A DNA stretch of 64,000 nucleotides from CAYPPG01 sp964412555. Lineage in GTDB: Bacteria; Hinthialibacterota; Hinthialibacteria; Hinthialibacterales; Hinthialibacteraceae. The number at the start of each line of letters is the position of its first letter. Position 1 is the first letter of the stretch. The position numbers and the translations under genes were made by a program. This document shows positions 51,952 to 59,749 of the stretch, one piece after another. Under the pieces are notes generated by a model. It worked only from the letters and a program-made list of their open reading frames with translations. It ran no database searches and had not been told where the DNA came from. Location: contig CAYPPG010000013.1 of NCBI GenBank assembly GCA_964412555.1, positions 62,001 to 126,000 of the forward strand, written 5' to 3'.

Positions 51952-53130
51952 CTATTCCGAAAAGCCATTAAACAGTTCTTCGATCCACTGAGCATAAGTA
52001 TATTTTTCTTTTATCTTATTTCGTGCCGCAGCAATAAGGCCGGAAAGTTCCCTTCTCCGACTCAATATACCGGAAACACAATTTGCGATATCGTCCGGAT
52101 TGTTGAAATAGAGCATCTCCCTTCCAGGGAGTAAAAAGGCATTCATCCCCTCTGACCATTCGCAGAGTTCGAGTGCACCGGAGGCAGGGATGTTGAAATA
52201 CCGGTTGGTTGGCGCTCCCCAATGGGCGGGATTGGCAATGTTGAGATTGATGATTGACGAAGAGAAGATATGCGGCTGATCCTTGATCTGCAAATTGGGA
52301 TAAAAATGACTTTGCAATTGTTTGCTCGCATCGGATTTCTTCCAGCCATGGCCGAATATTTTTAAGTCGAATGAAGTGAGTTGTTCCAGTGTCCGGATTC
52401 GGATATCAGCGGTGGCTTCCGTAAGGATGAAGTTGAGAAAGGATTTCGGATTTTCCTTGAGTGTGCCTGAAGGCGGCGGGTATGTTTCCAGTACCTCGTA
52501 GATATTTCCTTCCACCTCATGGCGGACAAAACGGTCGATGAGTTCTATCGCATATTGCTTCAAACCCGGTTGGCGTTCTTCGTAGAACTGAAGCCGGGCT
52601 TCGCGTTCGCGCGGTCCTCCGGACCAATAATTCCCAAAGAAAGAAACTTCAGAACGGATTTGGGGGATGTTTTGCCCTTCTTCGAAGGAATCGGCCATCA
52701 TGGGAAGAACTTTGACGTTCTTGTATCCATGTTTTTTCAGGAATTGTGCCATGCTTGCCGACCAGGAAACAATATAATCGTTATTTCCTTTCAGATGGTC
52801 GATACGCACAACCGGATCGGTAATGAAGGTTAAGGTTGGCAAAGATTCGTCATTGCCATTGGCCATTGCAAGAATTTCCCGAATATCCCGTTGAATGCAA
52901 AAGAGAAGATCGGGATTTTTTTGTTTTATTTGAGCCGTCAAGAATTGAGCAAAGTGAGTGGCGAAATTGCGGTCCTGCAATTTGTGGAACGGAACTTGGA
53001 GAAAAGAAACTTGAATCCCACGATCCCGAAGATGGGGTAAAATGGCATTCATGATTTCTCCGCCGGGATGGCCGGGATAGAAATCCACTGCGAGAACTTT
53101 ATGGATATTTTGAAATAAACGTGAGTGCAT
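51952..53130 (-). CDS. CgeB/DUF3880-type glycosyltransferase-like protein
   Basis: 392 residues. N-terminal Rossmann-like half: VLAVDFYPGHPGGEIMNA, QKNPDLLFCIQRDI, PTLTFITDP; C-terminal half: EVSFFGNYWSGGPREREA, FDLKIFGHGWKK, SSSIINLNIANPAHWGAPTN, RYFNIPASGALELCEW, then AAARNKIKEKYTYAQWIEEL. Same layout as the genes at 14997 and 49560, where the final blocks (SINIH/TININ/NLNI, then an aromatic/Gly-rich site) also agree. Glycosyltransferase by family knowledge; substrate unknown. The spacer 53131-53198 and beyond holds a decayed kinase tail. Confidence 0.65.
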   Translation of the reverse strand: MHSRLFQNIHKVLAVDFYPGHPGGEIMNAILPHLRDRGIQVSFLQVPFHKLQDRNFATHFAQFLTAQIKQKNPDLLFCIQRDIREILAMANGNDESLPTLTFITDPVVRIDHLKGNNDYIVSWSASMAQFLKKHGYKNVKVLPMMADSFEEGQNIPQIRSEVSFFGNYWSGGPREREARLQFYEERQPGLKQYAIELIDRFVRHEVEGNIYEVLETYPPPSGTLKENPKSFLNFILTEATADIRIRTLEQLTSFDLKIFGHGWKKSDASKQLQSHFYPNLQIKDQPHIFSSSIINLNIANPAHWGAPTNRYFNIPASGALELCEWSEGMNAFLLPGREMLYFNNPDDIANCVSGILSRRRELSGLIAAARNKIKEKYTYAQWIEELFNGFSE

Positions 53131-53198
53131 ATTACTAACAGTATATAAAATCTTATATACAATTTCTTCCTTTTATCGAATCGTTCCATTCAACTCCA

Positions 53199-53330
53199 TC
53201 ATGGAGTAAAAATCGTGAGTTTGTTGGGTACAAAGGTGTAATGCAATGGAGTTTTCAGTTCAATCGCTTCGCCATCGAAAGCCACCTTCAATTTTTCTTT
53301 CTTGGTTTGGATTGAATATCGCAGTATGTT
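53199..53330 (-). pseudogene. C-terminal remnant of a diacylglycerol-kinase-like protein
   Basis: Minus-strand reading of 42 codons with a stop (TGA 53201-53199): LRYSIQTKKEKLKVAFDGEA and IELKTPLHYTFVPNKLTIFTP. This is the end of the lipid-kinase C-terminal domain (the DGE...TPL...PxxLxIxxP pattern). Two in-frame TAA codons lie immediately upstream, so the kinase body is missing. It fits a deleted gene between two unrelated genes in the 53131-53400 spacer. Confidence 0.45.
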
Positions 53331-53400
53331 TTATTATTGTATAAGGATAACCATCGTACGGAATGTCCACACTCCGAGTAGGAAGAAAGGTTAGAATCCA

Positions 53401-54579
53401 ATGAATTTGCGCATGGAACGTGTGCAGGCTCCGATCATACCGATCGTAGGCGAGTTGATCAAAAACAATCCGGGAACGATTTCCCTGGGGCAAGGCGTGG
53501 CATTCTATGGACCGCCACAATCCGCGATCGATCAGCTTACCCATTTTCTAAGCAATCCCGAAAATCATAAATACAAGTTGGTAAATGGGATTCGGCCTTT
53601 GTATGAAGGGCTGTGTGACAAGTTAAAGAGGGAAAACGGGATTGAGGTCTGCCGCGAGGCAAAAGTAAGCGGGGAATACAAACTGTGTGTGACGGCGGGG
53701 GGGAATATGGCGTTTATGAATGCGGTGCTCGCGATTGCGGATGCGGGGGATGAGATCATTTTACTCACCCCGTTTTATTTCAATCATGAGATGGCGGTGC
53801 ATATCGCCGACTGTGATCCGGTCGCCGTTCCCACGGATGAGCATTATCAACCCGATCTTGATGCGATTCGAAACGCGATCACCGATAAAACGCGGGCGGT
53901 GTTGACGGTTTCGCCGAATAATCCGACCGGTGCGGTGTATCCGGAGGAAACTCTACGGGCGATCAATCAATTGTGCAAGGAACATGGAATCTATCATATC
54001 AATGACGAGGCATACGAATACTTTACATATGATGCTGCAAAACACTTTTCACCCGGTTCGATCAAAGGAGCGGAAGAGCATACCATCTCTCTGTATTCAT
54101 TCTCGAAGGCGTATGGTTTTGCGAGTTGGCGAATCGGATATATGGTTTATCCGGCGGAATTGGATGTTTCCATTAAGAAAATCCAGGATACGATCTTGAT
54201 TTGCCCGCCGGTTATTTCCCAATACGCAGCATATGGGGCACTCCAAAGCGGGGCCGATTATTGCCGTGGATATCAGAAAGATATAACAGCGGTTAGGGAA
54301 GTGACATTGAATGAGCTGGGACAACTTAACGATATTTGTACTTTAATCAAAACGAATGGAGCCTTTTATTTCTTACTGAAAATCAATGCCGAGCTGGATG
54401 AGATGGAATTGATTAAACGGTTGGTAGAAGAATATGGCGTAGCCGTGATACCGGGATGTTCGTTCGGGATGAAAACAGGTTGTTATCTGCGCATTTCGTA
54501 TGGAGCCTTGCAGAAAGATACTGCCATCGAAGGTGTCAACCGATTGGCGCGAGGATTGAAAGGGATTTTAGGAGCATAA
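53401..54579 (+). CDS. Class I/II PLP-dependent aminotransferase (transaminase K-like)
   Basis: 392 residues. Fold-type I aminotransferase: substrate-side ISLGQGVAFYGPP, cofactor loop VTAGGNMAFMNAV, TVSPNNPTGAVYP, the conserved tyrosine block HINDEAYEYF and the PLP lysine in YSFSKAYGFASWR (Lys236). It is followed after 4 bases by an omega-amidase-like nitrilase. Glutamine transaminase K (MtnE) and omega-amidase work together in methionine salvage and glutamine transamination, so I infer that this is the transaminase of that pair: it would transfer an amino group from glutamine to a keto acid. Aspartate or aromatic transaminase functions cannot be excluded. Confidence 0.8.
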   Translation: MNLRMERVQAPIIPIVGELIKNNPGTISLGQGVAFYGPPQSAIDQLTHFLSNPENHKYKLVNGIRPLYEGLCDKLKRENGIEVCREAKVSGEYKLCVTAGGNMAFMNAVLAIADAGDEIILLTPFYFNHEMAVHIADCDPVAVPTDEHYQPDLDAIRNAITDKTRAVLTVSPNNPTGAVYPEETLRAINQLCKEHGIYHINDEAYEYFTYDAAKHFSPGSIKGAEEHTISLYSFSKAYGFASWRIGYMVYPAELDVSIKKIQDTILICPPVISQYAAYGALQSGADYCRGYQKDITAVREVTLNELGQLNDICTLIKTNGAFYFLLKINAELDEMELIKRLVEEYGVAVIPGCSFGMKTGCYLRISYGALQKDTAIEGVNRLARGLKGILGA

Positions 54580-54583
54580 TCCA

Positions 54584-55351
54584 ATGAAAATATACGGTGT
54601 TCAATTCGATATCGAATGGGAAGACAAAGCGGTGAATTTTGAGAAAATTCGTGCTTTGTTGAGTGGCGTTGAAATCGAGCCGGATAGCCTCGTCGTACTG
54701 CCGGAAATGTTTGCGACCGGGTTCAGCATGAATGTGGAGGAAATTTGCGAAGGGGAAACCTGTAAAAGTAAACGATTTCTGATTGAAACCGCAAAACAGC
54801 ATCGCTGTTACGTTCTCGGTGGATTGGTGACGGAAGGGGAGAACGGTTTTGGGAGAAACGAAGCGGTTGCCGTCAATCCGGAGGGCGAAGAGATAGCACG
54901 GTATTGCAAGCTGAATCCGTTCACATTCGGCGGGGAGACCAAGCATTATTCATCCGGTGAGGAAATCGTGACATTTCAGTGGCATGATTTCACGGTTTGT
55001 CCTTTTATCTGTTACGATTTGCGTTTTCCGGAGATTTTTCGGAAAGCCGTTCGAAGGGGAACGAATTTGTTTATTGTGATCGCCTGTTGGCCGGAACCGC
55101 GGGATGAGCATTGGGTGTCTTTGCTGAAGGCGCGGGCGATTGAAAATCAAGCCTATGTGGTCGGCGTGAATCGTTGTGGAACGGATCCGAAGTTGACGTA
55201 TACGGGGCGTAGTGTGATCTATGATCCTCATGGGGGTATCCTGGCTAGTGAAGTCTATGAAGAAACTGTCATTTGTGCGGAATTGGACAAAGTCGCGCTG
55301 GTTCAATACCGGAAGAATTTCCCGGTTTTGCAGGATATAAAACATCTGTGA
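54584..55351 (+). CDS. Carbon-nitrogen hydrolase, omega-amidase type
   Basis: 255 residues, nitrilase superfamily. Catalytic triad Glu41 (VVLPEMFATGFS), Lys109 (RYCKLNPFTFGGE) and Cys143 (FICYDLRFPE) is complete. The block MFATGFSM and the KLNPFTFGGE loop are like the omega-amidase (Nit2/YafV) branch. It would hydrolyse alpha-ketoglutaramate or ketosuccinamate made by the transaminase encoded 4 bases upstream (RBS AGGAG). This makes the transamination irreversible, as in methionine salvage. No other mtn genes lie in the window. Confidence 0.85.
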   Translation: MKIYGVQFDIEWEDKAVNFEKIRALLSGVEIEPDSLVVLPEMFATGFSMNVEEICEGETCKSKRFLIETAKQHRCYVLGGLVTEGENGFGRNEAVAVNPEGEEIARYCKLNPFTFGGETKHYSSGEEIVTFQWHDFTVCPFICYDLRFPEIFRKAVRRGTNLFIVIACWPEPRDEHWVSLLKARAIENQAYVVGVNRCGTDPKLTYTGRSVIYDPHGGILASEVYEETVICAELDKVALVQYRKNFPVLQDIKHL

Positions 55352-55375
55352 TAAAAATTGCCTGAACAGAAATAT

Positions 55376-55585
55376 TCATTTCGCTGGCTGGTAATGAAGA
55401 CGCATGAATTGGTTTGAAGAAAGGGCCAGCATAGCATATGTCCGACCTTGATTATCTGAAAATTCCACTTCAAAAACATCCGAATCCAATTCTTCCACAA
55501 TCGTTCCGACTTGACCGCGAGTCAAACCTTTTTCTGGAATGTCATTCAACAAAGCGACCGTATCGAATAGAGTATTTTCATTCAT
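55376..55585 (-). CDS. DUF4926 protein
   Basis: 69 residues. The whole protein is one DUF4926 domain: LFDTVALLNDIPEKGLTRGQ, GTIVEELDSDVFEVEFSDN and the hydrophobic end ALSSNQFMRLHYQ. Usually a small barrel found beside toxin-like or unknown partners. The start has GGAGAG upstream. Neighbours (omega-amidase and MocA-type) give no clue and no small partner ORF is seen. Confidence 0.7.
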   Translation of the reverse strand: MNENTLFDTVALLNDIPEKGLTRGQVGTIVEELDSDVFEVEFSDNQGRTYAMLALSSNQFMRLHYQPAK

Positions 55586-55609
55586 GATTATATTCTCTCC
55601 GCGTAACGA

Positions 55610-56893
55610 TCATAAATGCCAAGATTCCCTTGGTTCTCTCGAAAGATATTTACTTGCTTCCGAATCGTTGAAGATCGTTTCGTCTTTCGCATCCCACTGG
55701 ATTTTATGCCCGGTACGAAACGAGATATTCGCTAAAAACGTCGACACACTGGAGCGGTGACCGGGTTCGACATCGGAATTGGGTCGTTTGCGGCTTTTTA
55801 CGCAATCGAGGAAATTGCGAATGTGAGGAGAAGTGCGGTTTTGGCCTTCAAGGCTCAATGTCGGGGAGTTCTCCCCTTCCCCTCTCATTTCCAGCCGGAA
55901 ACGATCGACGTATAAGACTGCATCGGCGCCGTAAAATTCGATACCGTGGCCATATCTTCCGTAATTCTCCACCTGTTTTGAAACTCCGCTCCAGTGATGG
56001 AGATTGTATGTCATCGTAAAATCAGAGCAGTCGTATATGGCGGCGAAGGTATCCGGAGTTTCGCGATTGTCTTGCAGGTAATATTTTCCACCGGTCGCCG
56101 AAACGCTCTGTGGGCCAAGCAAATCCATCGCCCAGTATGCGATATCCAGCAAATGAACTCCCCAGGAAGTGACGCAGCCGCCGGCGTAATCCCAAAAATA
56201 TAAGGCTGTCGCATGAAAGCGTCTTGGATTGAAGGGACGTTTGGGAGCGGGACCGAGCCAAAAATCGTAATCCACCTCTTCCGGCGGTTCACAATCGGGC
56301 GGATTACCGAAACCTTCTATCGGGTTTTCGAAGTGATTCCAGGCGCGGATTTCGCAGATTTTCCCTAATTTTCCCGATTTGACAATTTCCACGGCTTTTT
56401 GCCAGTGTGGTTCGCTGCGCTGTTGGGTTCCCATTTGGACGATGCGGCCGGTTTCACGGGCGGTTTTCACCATGATCTGCCCTTCGCGGGTATTGTGGGA
56501 AAGGGGTTTTTCGACGTAGACATCTTTACCCGCCTGGCAGCCATATATTGTGGGGATCGCATGCCAGTGATCGGGAGTGCCGATTACGATGGCGTCGATA
56601 TCTTTTTGTTCAAGCAAATGACGGAAATCATGATAGCCTTTCGCTTTTCCTTCTGTCCGCTCTTGGGCTTTGGCAAGATGCCTTTTATCCACATCGCAGA
56701 CGGCGGCGACGGAAACGTCCTCTTCGTGTAGGAAGTTCGATAGGAGAGCCGTTCCTCGCCGGCCGATTCCGATGAAACCGACAACGATTCGGTCGTTGGC
56801 TCCGATAACCGACTTTGTCCCGGTCATCCCCGCGGCCGCAAGAGTTGTCGATTGCCGAACAAATGTTCTCCGATTGATTTTGTGTATAGACAT
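55610..56893 (-). CDS. Tat-exported Gfo/Idh/MocA-family oxidoreductase
   Basis: 427 residues from the ATG at 56893 (GGAG six bases upstream). Twin-arginine signal NRRTFVRQSTTLAAAGM. NAD(P) fold VGFIGIGRRGTALLSNF; the catalytic-lysine block VYVEKPLSHNTREGQ is intact; TPDHWHAIPTI and GTQQRSEPHWQKAVEI are typical of the exported planctomycete-type MocA group, which often acts on sugars or sugar acids. The C-terminal beta-sheet domain has FWDYAGGCVTSWGVHLLDIA. A soluble, periplasmic dehydrogenase or glycosidase-like NAD enzyme is inferred. Co-transcription with the DUF4926 gene (24 bases) is possible. Confidence 0.9.
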   Translation of the reverse strand: MSIHKINRRTFVRQSTTLAAAGMTGTKSVIGANDRIVVGFIGIGRRGTALLSNFLHEEDVSVAAVCDVDKRHLAKAQERTEGKAKGYHDFRHLLEQKDIDAIVIGTPDHWHAIPTIYGCQAGKDVYVEKPLSHNTREGQIMVKTARETGRIVQMGTQQRSEPHWQKAVEIVKSGKLGKICEIRAWNHFENPIEGFGNPPDCEPPEEVDYDFWLGPAPKRPFNPRRFHATALYFWDYAGGCVTSWGVHLLDIAYWAMDLLGPQSVSATGGKYYLQDNRETPDTFAAIYDCSDFTMTYNLHHWSGVSKQVENYGRYGHGIEFYGADAVLYVDRFRLEMRGEGENSPTLSLEGQNRTSPHIRNFLDCVKSRKRPNSDVEPGHRSSVSTFLANISFRTGHKIQWDAKDETIFNDSEASKYLSREPRESWHL

Positions 56894-56973
56894 GAGATTC
56901 TCCATTACATCGATTTAAGCTAATATAGCAAATATTATGATAATATTTTCTATTCGAAATGGATTGAACTTCT

Positions 56974-57041
56974 ATCGCGGGTAAAACAAGCGTCTCGCTT
57001 GCCATACCGATGCAGGCGGGGACGCATGCTCTACCCGCGAA
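56974..57041. repeat. Dispersed spacer repeat with GCAGGCGGGGACGCATGCT core
   Basis: GCGGGTAAAACAAGCGTCTC followed by a GCAGGCGGGGACG core and CTCTACCCGCG. Outer arms GCGGGTA and TACCCGC can pair. A second copy (TGTAGGCGGGGACGTCTGCT) is at 63119-63163. Spacer between hypE and the MocA-type gene. Confidence 0.55.
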
Positions 57042-57107
57042 CAGAAAATCAAAATCGAGTAATCCATTTCATTATTAGGCGGGAAGAATAAAAAATCAAA
57101 CTCTATT

Positions 57108-58103
57108 TCAACAAATGCGTGGCAATTCTTCCCCGTAGGGCATGTCAATAATGCGTTCTCCACCCCAGCGGGTGCGGAGATAGACGGATTTGGTTTTACG
57201 GGAGACGACGTGGCCTATGATAGCGGCTTTCTCGCCATTTGTGATTTTCCGTAAAATTTCAACAGCTTTTGGAGCTTCATTTTCAGGAAGGAAAGCAACC
57301 AGTTTTCCCTCGTTGGCCACGGACAAGGGATCGAGACCGAGCATTTCGCAAGCGGCAGCGACTTCGGGTTTGAGGGGGATGGATTTTTCGTTCAATTCGA
57401 TGCTGCAACCGGCAGAGTCAGCAATCTCGACACAACAGGCGGACAGACCACCACGGGTAGGATCGCGCATAGCATGGATTTCGATGTCAGACTCGAGAAG
57501 CACTTTTGCCAAGGGCCAAATTGAAGCGGAATCCGACTCAACGGTAGTTTCAAACTGAAGACCTTCACGAGCACTCATCACTGCAATACCGTGATCGGCA
57601 ATCGAGCCACTCAGTATAACGGCATCCCCTTCTTGGACACTCGATGGAGAGAGGTTTTTTATAACTTTCCCTACGCCGGTGGTGTTGATGAATAATTGAT
57701 CGGCTTCTCCGCGAGCGACGACTTTCGTGTCGCCTGTAATGATCTTGATACCACATTCTTTGGCTGCCTGCCCAGCGGATTGCATGATTTTTTGTAAAAG
57801 ATCGATTTCCAATCCTTCTTCAATGATCAAGGCGAGGGAAAGCGCCAAGGGTTGTGCACCGGAGACAGCGAGATCATTGATCGTGCCGTGAATACTCAGG
57901 CTGCCGATGTCGCCGCCTTTGAAAACCAGGGGTTTGACGACGAAGGAATCCGTGGTCATGAGCAGCGCGCTTGCATTCGGGATTGGAGATGCATCGGGTA
58001 AATGTTCCGGCAAGTTTCCCAGCGCCGGACCGATCTGTTGTTCGATCAGTTCGCGCATGAGCACCCCGCCGCCGCCGTGAGCCAATCGAATTTTATCCGC
58101 CAT
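57108..58103 (-). CDS. hypE: Hydrogenase maturation protein HypE
   Basis: 331 residues from the ATG at 58103 (GAGGT upstream), overlapping hypD by 11 bases; the frame's longer extension is not used. HypE dehydrates the S-carbamoyl group on its last cysteine to thiocyanate, the CN ligand donor for the [NiFe] active site. AIR-synthase/PurM fold: IRLAHGGGGVLMRELIEQ, TDSFVVKPLVF, GDTKVV, and the C-terminal PRIC with the reacting cysteine as the last residue, so the protein is intact. It is the last gene of the minus-strand order A-B-F-C-D-E. Confidence 0.95.
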   Translation of the reverse strand: MADKIRLAHGGGGVLMRELIEQQIGPALGNLPEHLPDASPIPNASALLMTTDSFVVKPLVFKGGDIGSLSIHGTINDLAVSGAQPLALSLALIIEEGLEIDLLQKIMQSAGQAAKECGIKIITGDTKVVARGEADQLFINTTGVGKVIKNLSPSSVQEGDAVILSGSIADHGIAVMSAREGLQFETTVESDSASIWPLAKVLLESDIEIHAMRDPTRGGLSACCVEIADSAGCSIELNEKSIPLKPEVAAACEMLGLDPLSVANEGKLVAFLPENEAPKAVEILRKITNGEKAAIIGHVVSRKTKSVYLRTRWGGERIIDMPYGEELPRIC

Positions 58104-59160
58104 ATTTATACCTCGCTGCACAAGCGCCTTCGCTGGAAACCATACAGGGGCCGACCGGTGTTCTCGGCGTGCAGCTACTGCCGAATAAAGGACATTCATC
58201 CGGATGGATATTGCCTTTCAGTACTTCGCCGCAGAGACAATCCGGCAGTTCGACGGGGGGGATTTCAGGTAACGAGAACCGGGGGATTGCATCGAAAGAG
58301 GCATATTGCTCTTTTAATTTCAATCCGCTTTTTGGAATGATGCCCAATCCGCGCCATTCCGCATCTGCTGTTTCATAAGCGGTGTACATCATCTCACGGG
58401 CGCGGGGATTGCCGTCCGGTTTGACTGCCCGATGGTATTGAATGAAGGAGCCGGAGCGATTTTCTGTGATGCATTCAAGCAGCATAGTGATGCCTTCCAG
58501 CAGATCAGGTGGTTCGAAACCTGTTGCCACACAGGGAATATTATATTTTTGCGATAAAGGTTGAAATTCATTCGAGCCGAGTACGACAGAGACATGGCCG
58601 GGAGTGATGAATCCATCAATTCGGCACCCTCCGTTGAGAACCGCTTCCATTGCCGGAGAGATCAGTTTGTGAGAAACAAATACAGAATAGTTCGGGATTT
58701 TCTTTTCGGTTGCTTCTACTATCGTTGAAGCGATGCCGGGGGCGGTGGTTTCGAAGCCTACTGCCAGAAATACGATTTCTTTCCCACTTTCTTTCTCGGC
58801 GAGTTGGAGCGAATCGTCCGAGGAATAAACTACGCGGATATCGGCGCCATTGGAGCGTTGTTCTTCGAGGGAAGATTTGATCCCGGGAACGCGAATCATA
58901 TCGCCGAAGGTGCAGATGATAACATTCGGATCCCGGGTAAGCAGCAACATACGCTCGATTTCCCGTTGGGCGGTTACGCAGACGGGACAGCCGGGGCCGG
59001 AAACCAATTCGATGTTGCTTGGAAGAATGCTACGTAAGCCAGCCCGGGCGATGGCTGTGGTGTGCGTTCCGCAAACCTCCATGAGACGAACTTCTCGACC
59101 GAGTTCACGAGTAAAAGAATTGATTTTCCGGATAAAATCATCCGGAGAGGGCTTCTTCAT
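58093..59160 (-). CDS. hypD: Hydrogenase maturation protein HypD
   Basis: 355 residues from the ATG at 59160, inside the end of hypC. HypD carries a 4Fe-4S cluster and, with HypC, assembles the Fe(CN)2CO group. Conserved blocks are seen: LMEVCGTHTTAIARAGLRS, SGPGCPVCVTAQREI, CTFGDMIRVPG, VFLAVGFETTAPG and CVATGFEPPDLLEG. C-terminal cluster cysteines are in the CGEVLKGNIHPDECPLFG and CTPRTPVGPCMVSSEGACAA segments. Length is normal. Confidence 0.95.
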   Translation of the reverse strand: MKKPSPDDFIRKINSFTRELGREVRLMEVCGTHTTAIARAGLRSILPSNIELVSGPGCPVCVTAQREIERMLLLTRDPNVIICTFGDMIRVPGIKSSLEEQRSNGADIRVVYSSDDSLQLAEKESGKEIVFLAVGFETTAPGIASTIVEATEKKIPNYSVFVSHKLISPAMEAVLNGGCRIDGFITPGHVSVVLGSNEFQPLSQKYNIPCVATGFEPPDLLEGITMLLECITENRSGSFIQYHRAVKPDGNPRAREMMYTAYETADAEWRGLGIIPKSGLKLKEQYASFDAIPRFSLPEIPPVELPDCLCGEVLKGNIHPDECPLFGSSCTPRTPVGPCMVSSEGACAARYKYGG

Positions 59161-59377
59161 CAATCGCTGCTCCCATTTGCCGGAAAAGATCGAGCGTTTC
59201 TTCCGCATCGCCGGCTTCGAGTTTCTGGATGGCGAATCCGGCATGAATTAAGACATAATCCCCGATAGAGACGTCGTCAACAAGGGATAATTTCGTTGGG
59301 CGGATATTGCCCATGATATCGACTTTGGCGTTCATGCCGTCGATTTCAATGATTTTTGCGGGTATTGCCAGGCACAT
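59138..59377 (-). CDS. hypC: Hydrogenase maturation chaperone HypC
   Basis: 79 residues. HypC carries the Fe(CN)2CO group from HypD to the large subunit. It starts MCLAIPAKI with the essential Cys2, then GDYVLIHAGFAIQKL, the typical barrel end. The ATG follows GAGG at five bases. It overlaps the start of hypD by 23 bases. Upstream, hypF ends 364 bases away, and the gap is filled by the palindromic repeat cluster at 59474-59749. Confidence 0.95.
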   Translation of the reverse strand: MCLAIPAKIIEIDGMNAKVDIMGNIRPTKLSLVDDVSIGDYVLIHAGFAIQKLEAGDAEETLDLFRQMGAAIDEEALSG

Positions 59378-59473
59378 AAGGACCTCATGTAGTGAGAATA
59401 CTCTACCTCAATAGAATTAAAGAGGATTAGAAATTTACCCCAACGGGATTAAAGAGGATAGCCAGTTATATTT

Positions 59474-59749
59474 CACTCTGAAGGGGTGATAGAAAAACCT
59501 TCTGTCACCCCTTCAGGGTGAGGTTTATGTCTTGTTTCACATATCCAGGGGCGTTGCCCGCTGGCTATCTTCTATCACCCCTTCAGGGTGGTTCTTCTCT
59601 TTTCAGCCCTGTTTTCTGCAATCCTTTCAGGGTGAGGTTTATGTCTTGTTTCCCCTTTCCAGGTGCTTCTATCACCCCTTCAGGGTGATTCTTTTCCTCC
59701 CATCCTTTGGGGGAATTTGGTTGCTGATTTCTGTCACCTTTTCAGGGTG
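59474..59749. repeat. Cluster of TCACCCCTTCAGGGTG palindromes between hypF and hypC
   Basis: Copies at 59505-59520, 59575-59590, 59621-59634 (degenerate), 59672-59687 and 59734-59749, with an inverted copy at 59474-59490. Each is a small hairpin CACCC-(C)TTCA-GGGTG. Spacing is irregular (about 46-70 bases). A second shared block, AGGTTTATGTCTTGTTT, follows two of the copies (59521-59537, 59635-59651), and ATTAAAGAGGAT occurs twice just upstream (near 59417 and 59444). The last copy crosses the hypF stop. Spacers do not have the uniform lengths of a CRISPR. Confidence 0.75.

Noticed and set aside
59474..59749. Possible CRISPR array
   Set aside because: Repeats are short palindromes with irregular 46-70-base spacing, one copy inverted, one inside the hypF end, and no cas genes.
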